A stretch of 64,000 nt of DNA from assembly GCA_016192035.1 (NCBI GenBank), contig JACPUW010000018.1, forward strand, positions 1 to 64,000. Reading direction: 5' to 3'. The position numbers and the translations under genes were made by a program. Within the stretch, counting starts at the first letter, position 1. Each line of letters opens with the position of its first letter. Origin of the DNA: Bacteroidota bacterium. GTDB taxonomy: Bacteria > Bacteroidota > Bacteroidia > CAILMK01 > JACPUW01. Of this stretch, positions 53,550-62,060 are shown piece after piece. The notes beneath the pieces were generated by a model. That model was not told the origin of the DNA. It saw only the letters and a program-made list of their open reading frames with translations, and ran no database searches.

Positions 53550-54368
53550 ATGAAATCGTCCAAACGGCCACCGATTAAACGCCGCGAAGCCCTTGTACCC
53601 TACTCGCGCGACCACCACCACGGATTACTCTTGGTGTGGAAGGTTAGACAGGGGTTAAAGAAAGGAGCGGCGCCGGAACGGATAGCGGCCTATGTACACC
53701 ATTTTTATTCCCAACACTTGTTGCCCCATTTTACCGAGGAGGAAAATCACCTCTTTATCGCACTTGACCAAGGAGGGGCCATGCTTCAGGAAGCCCTTGA
53801 TGACCATGCCTATCTGGGCCAGAAAGCACAGGAATTGGCCAGCACGCCGAGCGAAAACTCACTTACCCTTTTTGCCGATAGGCTGGAACGGCACATCCGA
53901 TTTGAAGAACGGGTGCTTTTCCAACATTTGCAGGAGGTGATGCCCACCGAGATGCCCGCTGACTACCAAGGAAATATCCCTGATGATGACGATTGGCCTG
54001 ATGCCTTTTGGCTCGATGCCGCGGCCCCAGAAAAGTTGCGCATAGATCCAGCAAGTTTGGAATGGATACCCGGAAAGGTCAACTCTTTCTACGGCAAAGA
54101 ATTGCTGAACCAACCCCACGCCACTTTCAAATTGGTGAAGGCAGGGCCCATGTCATCATACCCCAGGCACACCCACCCTGACAGGACAGAATTTGTGTAT
54201 GTGCTGGAGGGTACGCCCCTATTTGAAATAGGCGGGGAGACATTTACAGCGAAACCTCACGAATTCTACCTTTTTCCGGCCCAAATACCCCACGCCATAG
54301 TAAATGACCACCCCGACCCTGCCATTATGTTGGTGGGCGGGTTTTTCGTTAATGCACCAGCACCATGA
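53550..54368 (+). CDS. Hemerythrin-cupin fusion protein
   Basis: Encodes 272 aa from ATG 53550, 4 bp after the ric stop. The N-terminal hemerythrin-like four-helix domain (about 14-140) has SRDHHHGLLLVWKVRQ, HFTEEENHLF and LERHIRFEERVLF as iron ligands. The C-terminal cupin (about 175-272) has SSYPRHTHPDRTEFVYVLEG and FPAQIPHAIVNDH with the usual metal-binding His cluster. It could sense or detoxify NO or oxygen at the di-iron site while the cupin binds a metal or small ligand. The fusion is uncommon to my knowledge. Confidence 0.85.
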   Translation: MKSSKRPPIKRREALVPYSRDHHHGLLLVWKVRQGLKKGAAPERIAAYVHHFYSQHLLPHFTEEENHLFIALDQGGAMLQEALDDHAYLGQKAQELASTPSENSLTLFADRLERHIRFEERVLFQHLQEVMPTEMPADYQGNIPDDDDWPDAFWLDAAAPEKLRIDPASLEWIPGKVNSFYGKELLNQPHATFKLVKAGPMSSYPRHTHPDRTEFVYVLEGTPLFEIGGETFTAKPHEFYLFPAQIPHAIVNDHPDPAIMLVGGFFVNAPAP

Positions 54369-55177
54369 AACCCATACACGCCAATACCAAAATAGCCGAT
54401 TTGCTCAAGGGCCATCCTGATGCATTGGAAGCCATTATTAGCCTTTCTCCCCGTTTCAACAAATTGCGCAATCCCTTGCTGCGCAAGATTATGGCCAAAA
54501 GAACGACCATAGCCATGGCCAGTAAGGTGGGTGGTTGCTCGGTGCAAGATTTTTTCCACAAGATGGCCCCCTTGGGATTTGTTGTTGACACTACCGTGCA
54601 GGCCGAAGAATTGGAAATCCCGAGCCATAAGCCACTGTTTGTGGAAGAGGTAGATCCGGCCAACTTGATAGCACTTGACGTAAGGGCACAATTGGAGACC
54701 GGAAAAGACCCCTTTGACCGGATCATGCAGGCCGTGAAACAGTTAAAGGACCATGAGGTACTCAAGATCATCAACACTTTTGAACCCACCCCGCTCATCC
54801 ACTTACTGGGCAAAAAAGGATTTGAAACCTATACCGAACAGATGGATGACCAATTGGTACACACGTATTTCCGAAAGAGTGCCAATACCACAGTGCCCCA
54901 AGAGGCAGCCACTCCAGCACAATCCTCTGACTGGGACGGCGCAATGGCACGGTTTGCCAACCAATTGACATACTTGGATGTGCGACAAATGGACATGCCA
55001 CAGCCCATGCATGCCATACTGGAATCGCTCAACAAATTGGGCCCTGAAGCTGCCCTGTTTGTGTACCACAAAAGGATACCGGTGTTTTTACTCCCCGAGC
55101 TAAAGGAAAGATGCCTTGACTACCGCACCAAAGAATTGGGTGAGGGAGAAGTACATATGCTCATTTTCAAGCCCTGA
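54365..55177 (+). CDS. DUF1858-DUF2249 protein
   Basis: Encodes 270 aa, start overlapping the previous stop (ATGA). The first 60 residues are a DUF1858-type helical domain (IHANTKIADLLKGHPDALEA, MAKRTTIAMASKVGGC). Two DUF2249-like domains follow (about 95-170: ALDVRAQLETGKDPFDRIMQ, LIHLLGKKGFETY; about 200-270: YLDVRQMDMPQPMHAILESL, RIPVFLLPELKERCLDY). DUF2249 is related to the TusA sulfur-carrier fold, though the catalytic Cys of TusA is not evident. A role in Fe-S or sulfur handling is inferred from the operon. Confidence 0.82.
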   Translation: MKPIHANTKIADLLKGHPDALEAIISLSPRFNKLRNPLLRKIMAKRTTIAMASKVGGCSVQDFFHKMAPLGFVVDTTVQAEELEIPSHKPLFVEEVDPANLIALDVRAQLETGKDPFDRIMQAVKQLKDHEVLKIINTFEPTPLIHLLGKKGFETYTEQMDDQLVHTYFRKSANTTVPQEAATPAQSSDWDGAMARFANQLTYLDVRQMDMPQPMHAILESLNKLGPEAALFVYHKRIPVFLLPELKERCLDYRTKELGEGEVHMLIFKP

Positions 55178-55178
55178 C

Positions 55179-56468
55179 ATGCCAATTCCCGGTTCGCCCA
55201 TCTTGGCCAAGACCACCTCGTCTCAAGTGGTAATGCCCTTTTATCTCTATGCCGCCCTCTCCTTTCTGGCTGCTACGCTCCTGCTGTTTGGGTCGAGCGG
55301 CGCTTTTACCGGCCACTATTTCCAGCCCTCCATCTTGGCCATTACCCATGTCATGGCCCTGGGCTGGGCTACCATGATTACCCTGGGGGCCAGTCATCAA
55401 CTGGTGCCGGTGCTTATAGAAGGAAAACTATTCAGCGAGTGGCTGGGCCGTTTGTGTTTTATACTGGCGGCCCTAGGTATCCCGCTGTTGGTGTATGGAT
55501 TGCACACCTTTCACTTGGGCTGGCCTACCCTATCCGGTGGCTTACTGGTGGTGTTGGCCATTGTGGTTTTTGTGGTAAACATAGCCCTGAGCATGTGGGA
55601 GAGCCAGCGCTGGAATATCCATGCCCTTTTTGTGCTCACCGCCGTGCTCTGGCTCTTGTTTACGGTGTGCCTGGGATTGTTGTTGGCCTATAACCTAACC
55701 CACCCCATACTCGGTATAAACTCCTTACACTACCTACCTATCCATGCACATACCGGCATCATTGGCTGGTTCCTGCTTATGGTGCTGGGCGTAGGCTCGC
55801 GCCTTATCCCCCTCTTTCTCATTTCCAAATACAGCAATCAGAAACTACTCTGGGTAGTGTATTGGTTGATCAATGCGGGGCTCATAGGCTATATGCAACT
55901 ATTTGCCCTACAGGCATCCATGCGCATGTTGGTTTTGGCAGCCCTACCCATTGCGGCTGGTTTGGGGCTATTTGTCTGGTACTGCACCAAGGCCTATAGC
56001 GAGCGCCTGCGCCGCCGCATTGATGGCCCCATGCGGCTGTCACTTGCCGCAGTTGCCATGCTGGCCATCCCACTGCTGCTGCTCCTGGCCACCGTGCTAT
56101 GGCTGGCACTGGCACAAGGACACCACACCTCATTGGTCCTTGGCTATGGGTTTTCAGTTTTCTTTGGCTGGCTCACTGCCATTATCATGGGCATGACTTT
56201 CAAGACCCTTCCCTTTATTGTTTGGAACAAAGCCTACCACCACCGCGCGGGCAAAGGGCAAACCCCCAATCCAAAAGACCTGTTCAGCTATCCTGTTTTT
56301 ATTGCCATGGGAATTAGCTACCTACTTGGCTTTGTACTCTTTGGCATAGGCATATTGGGACAGTTTATACTGCTGTTACAGGTAGGGTCAGCCCTGCTTA
56401 TAGCCTGTTCCGCATTATATAATTTCAATGTAGTAAAACTTATAACCCACAAAGCACCAACGGCATGA
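55179..56468 (+). CDS. Multi-helix heme-copper-oxidase-like / NnrS-like membrane protein
   Basis: Encodes 429 aa from ATG 55179, 1 bp after the previous stop. About 12 membrane helices. Conserved His residues lie inside helices or turns: LAITHVMALGWATMITLGAS, then HQLVPVL, YLPIHAHTGIIGWFLLMVLG (HxH) and later FKTLPFIVWNKAYHHR. This arrangement fits subunit-I-like proteins of NO-related clusters and NnrS, which bind heme and protect against NO. The copper-binding His set of true cytochrome oxidases is not apparent, so no oxidase or NO reductase activity is claimed. Confidence 0.75.
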   Translation: MPIPGSPILAKTTSSQVVMPFYLYAALSFLAATLLLFGSSGAFTGHYFQPSILAITHVMALGWATMITLGASHQLVPVLIEGKLFSEWLGRLCFILAALGIPLLVYGLHTFHLGWPTLSGGLLVVLAIVVFVVNIALSMWESQRWNIHALFVLTAVLWLLFTVCLGLLLAYNLTHPILGINSLHYLPIHAHTGIIGWFLLMVLGVGSRLIPLFLISKYSNQKLLWVVYWLINAGLIGYMQLFALQASMRMLVLAALPIAAGLGLFVWYCTKAYSERLRRRIDGPMRLSLAAVAMLAIPLLLLLATVLWLALAQGHHTSLVLGYGFSVFFGWLTAIIMGMTFKTLPFIVWNKAYHHRAGKGQTPNPKDLFSYPVFIAMGISYLLGFVLFGIGILGQFILLLQVGSALLIACSALYNFNVVKLITHKAPTA

Positions 56469-56788
56469 TGCCCCAAACCAACAACGAGGCGCTATGCGCC
56501 CTGGCCCTGGAAGGACTAAAAGATGTGATAGACCCTGAAATAGGGCTTAATGTAGTGGACCTTGGCCTGATTTACGAGCTTCACTGCAACGATGCAGAGA
56601 AAACGGTAGCATGCACCATGACACTCACTACCGAGTTTTGCCCCATGGGCGAGTCTATGGTAGGCGGGGTGCGCGAATCACTTCAAGGCACTTTTCCTGA
56701 ATACCTTATAGATGTAAAACTCAGTTTTCAACCGCCCTGGAACTACGACCGGATATCAGAAAGTGGCCGGGAATTCCTCAATATGTAG
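56465..56788 (+). CDS. MIP18/SufT-family iron-sulfur assembly protein (PaaD-like)
   Basis: Encodes 107 aa, overlapping the membrane protein gene by 4 bp. The MIP18 (DUF59) fold is clear: LKDVIDPEIGLNVVDLGLIY, TMTLTTEFCPMGESMVGGV with the conserved Cys, and VKLSFQPPWNYDRISESGRE. Members help Fe-S cluster assembly or transfer. The window's paaABC lack a paaD; this protein could serve it, but its own operon points to repair under NO stress. Confidence 0.9.
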   Translation: MMPQTNNEALCALALEGLKDVIDPEIGLNVVDLGLIYELHCNDAEKTVACTMTLTTEFCPMGESMVGGVRESLQGTFPEYLIDVKLSFQPPWNYDRISESGREFLNM

Positions 56789-56794
56789 CACCCC

Positions 56795-57232
56795 ATGCTG
56801 AGCCTTACTTGCAAAGCAGCCATAAAATCGGTGATATACCTGGTTTCTAGTTATGGGGCAGCCCATAAACCCGGCATACAAGAAATAGCGAGCCACATAC
56901 ACGAAAACGCCCATACGGTGGGCAAACTCTTACAAAAACTGGTAAAGGAGGGGATAATCAACAGCACCAAAGGCCCCAACGGCGGATTTTATGTTAATGA
57001 AAGCCAACGTTCCCAGTCAGTTATACATGTGGTGGTGGCCATTGATGGCAATGGGGTTTTTGAGCAATGCGGCCTAGGCCTTAGCACTTGCAGCGAAACC
57101 CATCCATGTCCATTTCACAATGACTATAAACCTGTTAGGGAAATGTTTGAGCGCATGTGCCGCGAAAAAACCATGCTTGACCTATACCAAAACTTGCACG
57201 ATGGGCAGGCGTTTTTGGCATCGGTAGGATAA
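56795..57232 (+). CDS. Rrf2-family regulator with three-cysteine cluster site
   Basis: Encodes 145 aa. N-terminal winged helix (ISHIHENAHTVGKLLQKLV as the recognition region; INSTKGPNGGFYV as the wing), dimer helix, and FEQCGLGLSTCSETHPC carrying three Cys spaced 6 and 5 residues apart. NsrR, IscR and RsrR bind Fe-S clusters at this place, with close but not identical spacing. It is therefore likely an NO- or redox-sensing repressor of this operon. It is last in the operon, 6 bp after the SufT-like gene. Confidence 0.9.
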   Translation: MLSLTCKAAIKSVIYLVSSYGAAHKPGIQEIASHIHENAHTVGKLLQKLVKEGIINSTKGPNGGFYVNESQRSQSVIHVVVAIDGNGVFEQCGLGLSTCSETHPCPFHNDYKPVREMFERMCREKTMLDLYQNLHDGQAFLASVG

Positions 57233-57285
57233 GGCCAATAAGTGATAGGCCATGCGGTGGCCTCCCATTGGCCCATAAATAAAAT

Positions 57286-57317
57286 AAGCCCGAAACCTTA
57301 GGGGGTTATCGGGCTTT
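57286..57317. terminator. Bidirectional terminator
   Basis: AAGCCCGAAACC pairs with GGTTATCGGGCTTTT (one bulge). It serves the Rrf2 gene on the plus strand and tRNA-Met on the minus strand. Confidence 0.75.
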
Positions 57318-57325
57318 TGGTTATG

Positions 57326-57399
57326 TAGCGAGGACGAGAATTGAACTCGTGACCTCCGGGTTATGAATCCGACGCTCTAACCAGCTGAGCTACCTCGCC
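57326..57399 (-). tRNA. tRNA-Met (CAT), elongator type
   Basis: Minus-strand cloverleaf: acceptor GGCGAGG/CCTCGCT, D stem GCTC/GAGC, anticodon loop TTCATAA (CAT), T arm ACGAG-TTCAATT-CTCGT. The body fits elongator Met rather than the initiator. Ile(CAT) is a less likely alternative. Confidence 0.92.
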
Positions 57400-57495
57400 A
57401 TACCAAATGAAAAAAGGCACTTTGACCATATTTTCCATTTTGGGGCTGCAAATATAGGTAACCGGGCACAGCGCACCAAAAAAACTCAGCCTGTA

Positions 57496-57678
57496 TTACC
57501 CCTTCCTTACTCTGGTATCGCGGAAAACCCTTATCAAGACAAGAATACCCAGGAGTGTGGGGATGAGCAACATATATTGTTTTACAGCCAGGCTGTACAG
57601 GCCCAATACACATAGAGCAAGTGCCAAGAGCACCAGTCGGAGCCATGAACCATCCCTGCCCAGGAATGCCCTTTTCAT
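57496..57678 (-). CDS. Small two-helix membrane protein
   Basis: Encodes 60 aa from ATG 57678, overlapping the upstream stop by one base (TAATG). A charged start (MKRAFLGRDGSW) precedes two hydrophobic segments (LRLVLLALALCVLGLYSLAV and MLLIPTLLGILVLIRVF) and a basic tail (RDTRVRKG). Function unknown. Coupling to the phosphatase-like gene suggests it is real. Confidence 0.7.
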   Translation of the reverse strand: MKRAFLGRDGSWLRLVLLALALCVLGLYSLAVKQYMLLIPTLLGILVLIRVFRDTRVRKG

Positions 57679-58727
57679 TATTGGCCCATTAGTTGGTGTA
57701 GGCGCCGCCACAACTCGTGATGGGCATATGCCCCTTGCAACTCATCCGCCCCTACCCCCTTGGCATACACCAGGGTTTCGGTGGCAGTGGCATCCTTGCT
57801 ATGCCAGGCCACCCCGGTAGCCCCAGCATCCTTTTTTCCCGGCAAGAGCGCCATACCACCAGTTTCATAGGGCGATACCAGCACCACAAGTGTGTTTCCG
57901 GGGCTCTGCACGGCTTGTAGCACCTTGCCGGCCAATGCATCTATATCTTCCATTTCGGTAACCAAATATTGGGGGCTGTTGGCCGCACAAGCCTGGTGCA
58001 CGTGATGTAGGTACATGACCGTAAACGATTTACCCCCGGAACCCATAGGCATCCGATATAGCACATTGTCCCATGCATCAGACAAGAAATCCTTGCGGCC
58101 TGACATGGCCGGAGGCAATACCTGGTCAGCCTCGGTTACCATCAGCCGTTCGCCTTTCATCCGTCGGGCATTGCCTTTTAGGCCGCTATAGTGGGTATAG
58201 CCCTCCTTCTGCAATGCCAGCAATACTTCCATCCTATCATCGCCATTTAATGTCCAGGCGCCGCCGCCCATGAGCAGGTCGTGGCGAAGCCCAGCTACCG
58301 TAGCCACCGGCGACCTACCTGCCAAGCCTTTCTCATCCAAGCCCAGGGTCAAAGCCCCATTGCCGGTAAACAATTGGTCAGTAGTAAGAAAAGCCGTGGC
58401 ATATCCCAATTCCTTCGCTTGCAGCAGCAGGTTACCACGGCTTCCGTCCAGCGTATCCGTCCTTCCATTGAGCAACATGCTCAGGGCGCCGGTTATCCCG
58501 CCCTGAGCCAGGGCGTAAGGCAGTAGTGTGGCCCTTACCTCAAACTGGTCCATAAACAAGGTGTTATCGCTCTGTGTCCTGGCATATGCCATCTGTGATG
58601 CGCCCAGGCCCGGCACCACCATCACTATGATGTGTTGCGGAAGGGGGTTGTCCTTGTTGGGAGGTGGGGTGGCTGTACCCAGCACCAAAACAGCAGTGAC
58701 AAGAATGGAAAATATCTTCATGATCAT
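57678..58727 (-). CDS. Alkaline-phosphatase-superfamily protein with lost active-site residues
   Basis: Encodes 349 aa with a signal peptide (IFSILVTAVLVLGTA). The fold of the PhoA family is traceable: IIVMVVPGLGASQMAYAR, GGITGALSMLLNGRTDTLDG, TEMEDIDALAGKVLQAV, LVVLVSPYETGGMALLPG and GVAWHSKDATATETLVYA. But the canonical DG-M-G, D-S nucleophile and D-H-E-T-G-G motifs read PGLG, TG and PYETGG here. The nucleophilic Ser and several metal ligands are therefore gone, while the Glu and last His remain. A non-catalytic binding role is more likely than phosphatase activity. It lies 4 bp after dprA. Confidence 0.8.
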   Translation of the reverse strand: MIMKIFSILVTAVLVLGTATPPPNKDNPLPQHIIVMVVPGLGASQMAYARTQSDNTLFMDQFEVRATLLPYALAQGGITGALSMLLNGRTDTLDGSRGNLLLQAKELGYATAFLTTDQLFTGNGALTLGLDEKGLAGRSPVATVAGLRHDLLMGGGAWTLNGDDRMEVLLALQKEGYTHYSGLKGNARRMKGERLMVTEADQVLPPAMSGRKDFLSDAWDNVLYRMPMGSGGKSFTVMYLHHVHQACAANSPQYLVTEMEDIDALAGKVLQAVQSPGNTLVVLVSPYETGGMALLPGKKDAGATGVAWHSKDATATETLVYAKGVGADELQGAYAHHELWRRLHQLMGQ

Positions 58728-58731
58728 TGAT

Positions 58732-59832
58732 TTATACGGCTTTGTAGTGGTTTCCCGGAAGTGTTTTCACGTATCCGGCAAACTCCATGTTGAGCAGCAC
58801 GAGGGCCAGCTCTGTTTGGTTCAGGTTTAGTGACAAACAAAGGTGGTCCACATGGCATTTTTGATTGGTCTGCCCATGAAGGGCGGCGTAAATACGTTTC
58901 TCAAGCCCTTGCAGTTGGCCCAGTTTTACATTTATGGAGGTTTGTGCGCCAGGTGAAGGCCAGCCCATATGCCATGCCAGGTCGGCGGCGCCTTCAATCA
59001 ATAAGGCTTTCTGTCTCTTGATTAGCATGTTGCATCCCTTTGATCGCTCATCGGTACTCTTACCGGGAAAAGCATACACATCACGGCTATATGAATGGGC
59101 TATCTCTGCGGTAATAAGAGAACCGCCCTTTTCAGCCGTTTCCACCACCACCAGGGCATCTATAAGGCCTGCCACCAAACGGTTGCGCCTGGGAAAATAC
59201 TCCTTGAGCGGCAGGGTGCCGCTGGTGTGTTCGGTCATCAATCCACCCATGCGTGCCATGTCGCGGGCCACATTGGTATGCTGGGTTGGCGAAACCATGT
59301 CAATACCATGTGCCATAACGCCTATGGTGGGAATGGCATTGGCCAGTGAGCGGCGGTGGCATTCTATGTCAATTCCATAGGCCAAACCGCTCACGGTAAT
59401 TACGTTGTACTGACGAATATCGTGTAGGAGGTTTTCCACCATTTGCCTACCATAGTCGGTGGCTTTTCTGGTGCCCACCACGCCAATGATGCGGGGGTGA
59501 TTGAGTGAGGCGGTGCCCCTGTAGTACACCACGGCAGGCGCATCGCCCAGGGCCTTAAGCCGCTGGGGGTATTCGGCATCGGAAAATGTAAAAGCCTGTA
59601 TTTTATGTCCTTCAATAAACAGCATTTCCCTGTCCACTTCAGCAAAGGCCTTGAATTGTTTGATGTTGCCTATCGTTTTTGCCCCCATTCCCGGAAGTGC
59701 CAGCAAGTCCCTTTCCTTAGCTTCAAACACGGCTTTTGCGTTGCCCATGGCCGCTATGAGCACCCTGGCGCCTTCAGGCCCCACGCCGGGCACTTTGGTC
59801 AGCGCTATGGTATGGTAGAGGTGTTCGTTCAT
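58732..59832 (-). CDS. dprA: DNA-processing protein DprA
   Basis: Encodes 366 aa from ATG 59832. It loads RecA on incoming single-stranded DNA in transformation. An N-terminal SAM/HhH-like part (ALTKVPGVGPEGARVLIAAM, LLALPGMGAKTIGNI) precedes the Rossmann core (IIGVVGTRKATDYGRQMVEN, VSGLAYGIDIECHRRSL, EYFPRRNRLVAGLIDALVVV, GSLITAEIAHSYSRDVYAFP). A C-terminal winged helix of the DprA type (LEKRIYAALHGQTNQKCHVD) closes it. No other competence gene is seen nearby. It is 4 bp after the SLC13 gene. Confidence 0.95.
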   Translation of the reverse strand: MNEHLYHTIALTKVPGVGPEGARVLIAAMGNAKAVFEAKERDLLALPGMGAKTIGNIKQFKAFAEVDREMLFIEGHKIQAFTFSDAEYPQRLKALGDAPAVVYYRGTASLNHPRIIGVVGTRKATDYGRQMVENLLHDIRQYNVITVSGLAYGIDIECHRRSLANAIPTIGVMAHGIDMVSPTQHTNVARDMARMGGLMTEHTSGTLPLKEYFPRRNRLVAGLIDALVVVETAEKGGSLITAEIAHSYSRDVYAFPGKSTDERSKGCNMLIKRQKALLIEGAADLAWHMGWPSPGAQTSINVKLGQLQGLEKRIYAALHGQTNQKCHVDHLCLSLNLNQTELALVLLNMEFAGYVKTLPGNHYKAV

Positions 59833-59836
59833 CCCG

Positions 59837-61603
59837 TTAATAAAGCCCGTAGCGCAACACAATGGCAACAATGGTAATGATGAAACAAAGGATGGTGAGC
59901 GGGAATCCAAATTTGGTGAAATCGGAAAACGCATACCCACCTGGGCCATAAACCATTAAATTGGTTTGATAGCCTATGGGGCTCAAGAAACTAAAAGAAG
60001 CGGCCAGGGCCACACAGAGCACATAGGGCTCTGGCCCTATGCCGGCCAAACGGGCAAGTGATATGGCAATGGGCAGTACCAGGGTAGCCGCCGCCACATT
60101 GGTCACAAATTCGGTAAGCAAATTGGTGAGCAGGTACACCCCAATAAGCAGTACCACTGGGCCAAACCCGCTCAGCTGTTGGTTGATTACCTCGGCTATC
60201 AGGGCAGCGGTACCGCTTTTCTCCATAGCAAAGCCAATGGTAAGCGACATGGCCGCGATAAGGCCCAGGTTTAGGTCCACACTTTTCTGCAGGTCGCGGG
60301 CATTGGTCCATTTGATGGCAAAACTGAGCCCAATGAACAAAAGAAGGCCCTTGAAAAGGCTTATTAGCCCCAGGGCCGACAAAAGGATGGTAGCCAGGGC
60401 GGTTAGGGTAATAACCCAACCTTTCTTAGCGTCAATGTTGCTTATCTGAGTAACCCTGGACAGTAGGTAAAAAGACTTCTGGTTCACGCGTTGGCGAAAG
60501 TCTTTGCCTGCCATTAGCACCAGTAGGTCACCATTTTCCAGCACTATATCGCCTATGCGCCCGGCCAGTTTTTCGCCATTGCGATGAATGGCTACTATGG
60601 CGGCATCAAAAGCCCCCCTAAAATTGGTGTCGCGCACCCTGCGGCCAGAAAGGTCTGAATTATAGGCCACCACGGCTTCCACCATCTCAATAAGTTCCTG
60701 CTTAGGTATATCCCTCAGCTTGGGCAGTTTAAGTCCCAAGTTAGAATTTATAAGCTCAGGAATACATGCCGTATCACCGGCAAAAATGAGGTGGTCCCCT
60801 TCGCGGATATTTTGGGTAGGTTTAACGGGGCCTATTATTCTTTCGCCCCGCACGATTTCCACCAAAAAAAGACCTTTCAGGGCCCGCAAATCGGCATTTG
60901 CCACCGTTTTGTCTATAAGTTTGGAACCTGGGCCCACCACCGTTTCTACCAGGTATTCGCGCGGGCTTTTTACCACACTATCAAGGGCATCAACCCGCGA
61001 TGGCAGCAATCGTTCCCCAAAAAACACAATATACAATACGCCGACTATGGTGAGCGGCAGGCCTACAAACGTGAAATCGAGTAGGCTAAATCCTTCAAGC
61101 CCATACTCCTGGGCCAGTCCATTCACTACCAGGTTGGTAGAAGTGCCTATCAGTGTGAGGGTCCCACCCAGTATGGCGGCGTATGAAAGGGGTATAAGCA
61201 ATTTGGAAGGAGATACGCCGCGGTCCTTGCCCCAGGCATACACATAGGGTATAAAGGCAGCAACGATTGGGGTATTGTTGAGGAATCCCGAAATAAAGGC
61301 TACAAAAGGGATGAACCGCCCGGTAAACCGACGGTATGTGGACGCACCACTAAAAAAGGAGTGCAGCCAATGCTCCATGAGCCGGGCTTTCTGAATAATG
61401 GAGCTCAGCACCAACAAAAAGATGATAACGGCCACCTGTTCATTGGCAAAACCCCTGAGCAAGTCGTTGGTGGATATCACATTAGTGATCAGCAACAAGC
61501 CCGCCGCAGCGATGAAAAGCACCACCGGTTTGTGCCACTCCTTATATAAGGCCATGACCAGCGCCAGGATGGTGCCAATGGTAATGATCTGCGGTGTTTC
61601 CAT
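59837..61603 (-). CDS. SLC13/DASS-type transporter with two TrkA-C domains
   Basis: Encodes 588 aa from ATG 61603. N-terminal helices of the divalent anion:Na+ symporter family (ILALVMALYKEWHKPVVLFI), signature GFLNNTPIVAAFIPYVYAWG and PLSYAAILGGTLTLIGTSTN, then two cytoplasmic TrkA-C domains (about 205-380, including VGPGSKLIDKTVANADLRAL and LPKLRDIPKQELIEMVEAVV), and a second helix block with NLLTEFVTNVAAATLVLPIA. Substrates of relatives are dicarboxylates, sulfate or similar; not decided here. First gene of an operon with dprA. Confidence 0.92.
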   Translation of the reverse strand: METPQIITIGTILALVMALYKEWHKPVVLFIAAAGLLLITNVISTNDLLRGFANEQVAVIIFLLVLSSIIQKARLMEHWLHSFFSGASTYRRFTGRFIPFVAFISGFLNNTPIVAAFIPYVYAWGKDRGVSPSKLLIPLSYAAILGGTLTLIGTSTNLVVNGLAQEYGLEGFSLLDFTFVGLPLTIVGVLYIVFFGERLLPSRVDALDSVVKSPREYLVETVVGPGSKLIDKTVANADLRALKGLFLVEIVRGERIIGPVKPTQNIREGDHLIFAGDTACIPELINSNLGLKLPKLRDIPKQELIEMVEAVVAYNSDLSGRRVRDTNFRGAFDAAIVAIHRNGEKLAGRIGDIVLENGDLLVLMAGKDFRQRVNQKSFYLLSRVTQISNIDAKKGWVITLTALATILLSALGLISLFKGLLLFIGLSFAIKWTNARDLQKSVDLNLGLIAAMSLTIGFAMEKSGTAALIAEVINQQLSGFGPVVLLIGVYLLTNLLTEFVTNVAAATLVLPIAISLARLAGIGPEPYVLCVALAASFSFLSPIGYQTNLMVYGPGGYAFSDFTKFGFPLTILCFIITIVAIVLRYGLY

Positions 61604-61689
61604 GCTGGGATAAGAGCGGCAATAGTAGGAAAAAAAGGGCCAATTGGTCAAAAACACGGTCTATGCCATGCATGGCACAAGTAGGGGGG

Positions 61690-61697
61690 TATCTTTG
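61690..61697 (+). promoter_or_regulatory. -7 promoter box for ybaB
   Basis: TATCTTTG fits TAnnTTTG, 19 bp before the ATG. Confidence 0.55.
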
Positions 61698-61716
61698 CTT
61701 CACTAAAAAAACACGC

Positions 61717-62052
61717 ATGTTTGATATGTTTAAGATGCTCGGCAAACTCAACGAACTGAAAACCGAGGCAGCCCAGATAAAGCAAGACCTGAAAACCCTA
61801 GAGGTGGAAGGCAAGAGTGCCAGTGGGCGGGTGAAGGTTACCGCCACAGCCGACAAACATGTGCATGGAGTGTGGATAGACAGCGATTTGGCCGGATGGG
61901 CCAACGCTACGGCCCTACAAGAGGAAGTGCTGGAGGCAACCCAAATGGCACTGAAGCAAGCAGCCCACCTGGCCAAGGAAACCATAAGGGCGCGTATAAA
62001 CGAAAAATTTCCGGAGGTGGCCGGCATGGGCCTGGACCAGTGGCTGGGGTAG
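61717..62052 (+). CDS. ybaB: YbaB/EbfC nucleoid-associated protein
   Basis: Encodes 111 aa from ATG 61717 (MFDMFKMLGKLNELKTEAAQ). The tweezer-like dimer binds DNA. Core: IKQDLKTLEVEGKSASGRVK, VWIDSDLAG, EEVLEATQMALKQAAHLAKE, MGLDQWLG. Usual length. No dnaX or recR is adjacent, unlike in proteobacteria. Confidence 0.92.
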   Translation: MFDMFKMLGKLNELKTEAAQIKQDLKTLEVEGKSASGRVKVTATADKHVHGVWIDSDLAGWANATALQEEVLEATQMALKQAAHLAKETIRARINEKFPEVAGMGLDQWLG

Positions 62053-62060
62053 TTTGTCCC

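Noticed and set aside
56465-56788. SufT-like gene considered as the missing paaD
   Set aside because: It lacks the C-terminal zinc-type cysteines usual for PaaD and is embedded in the NO-response operon 10 kb away.
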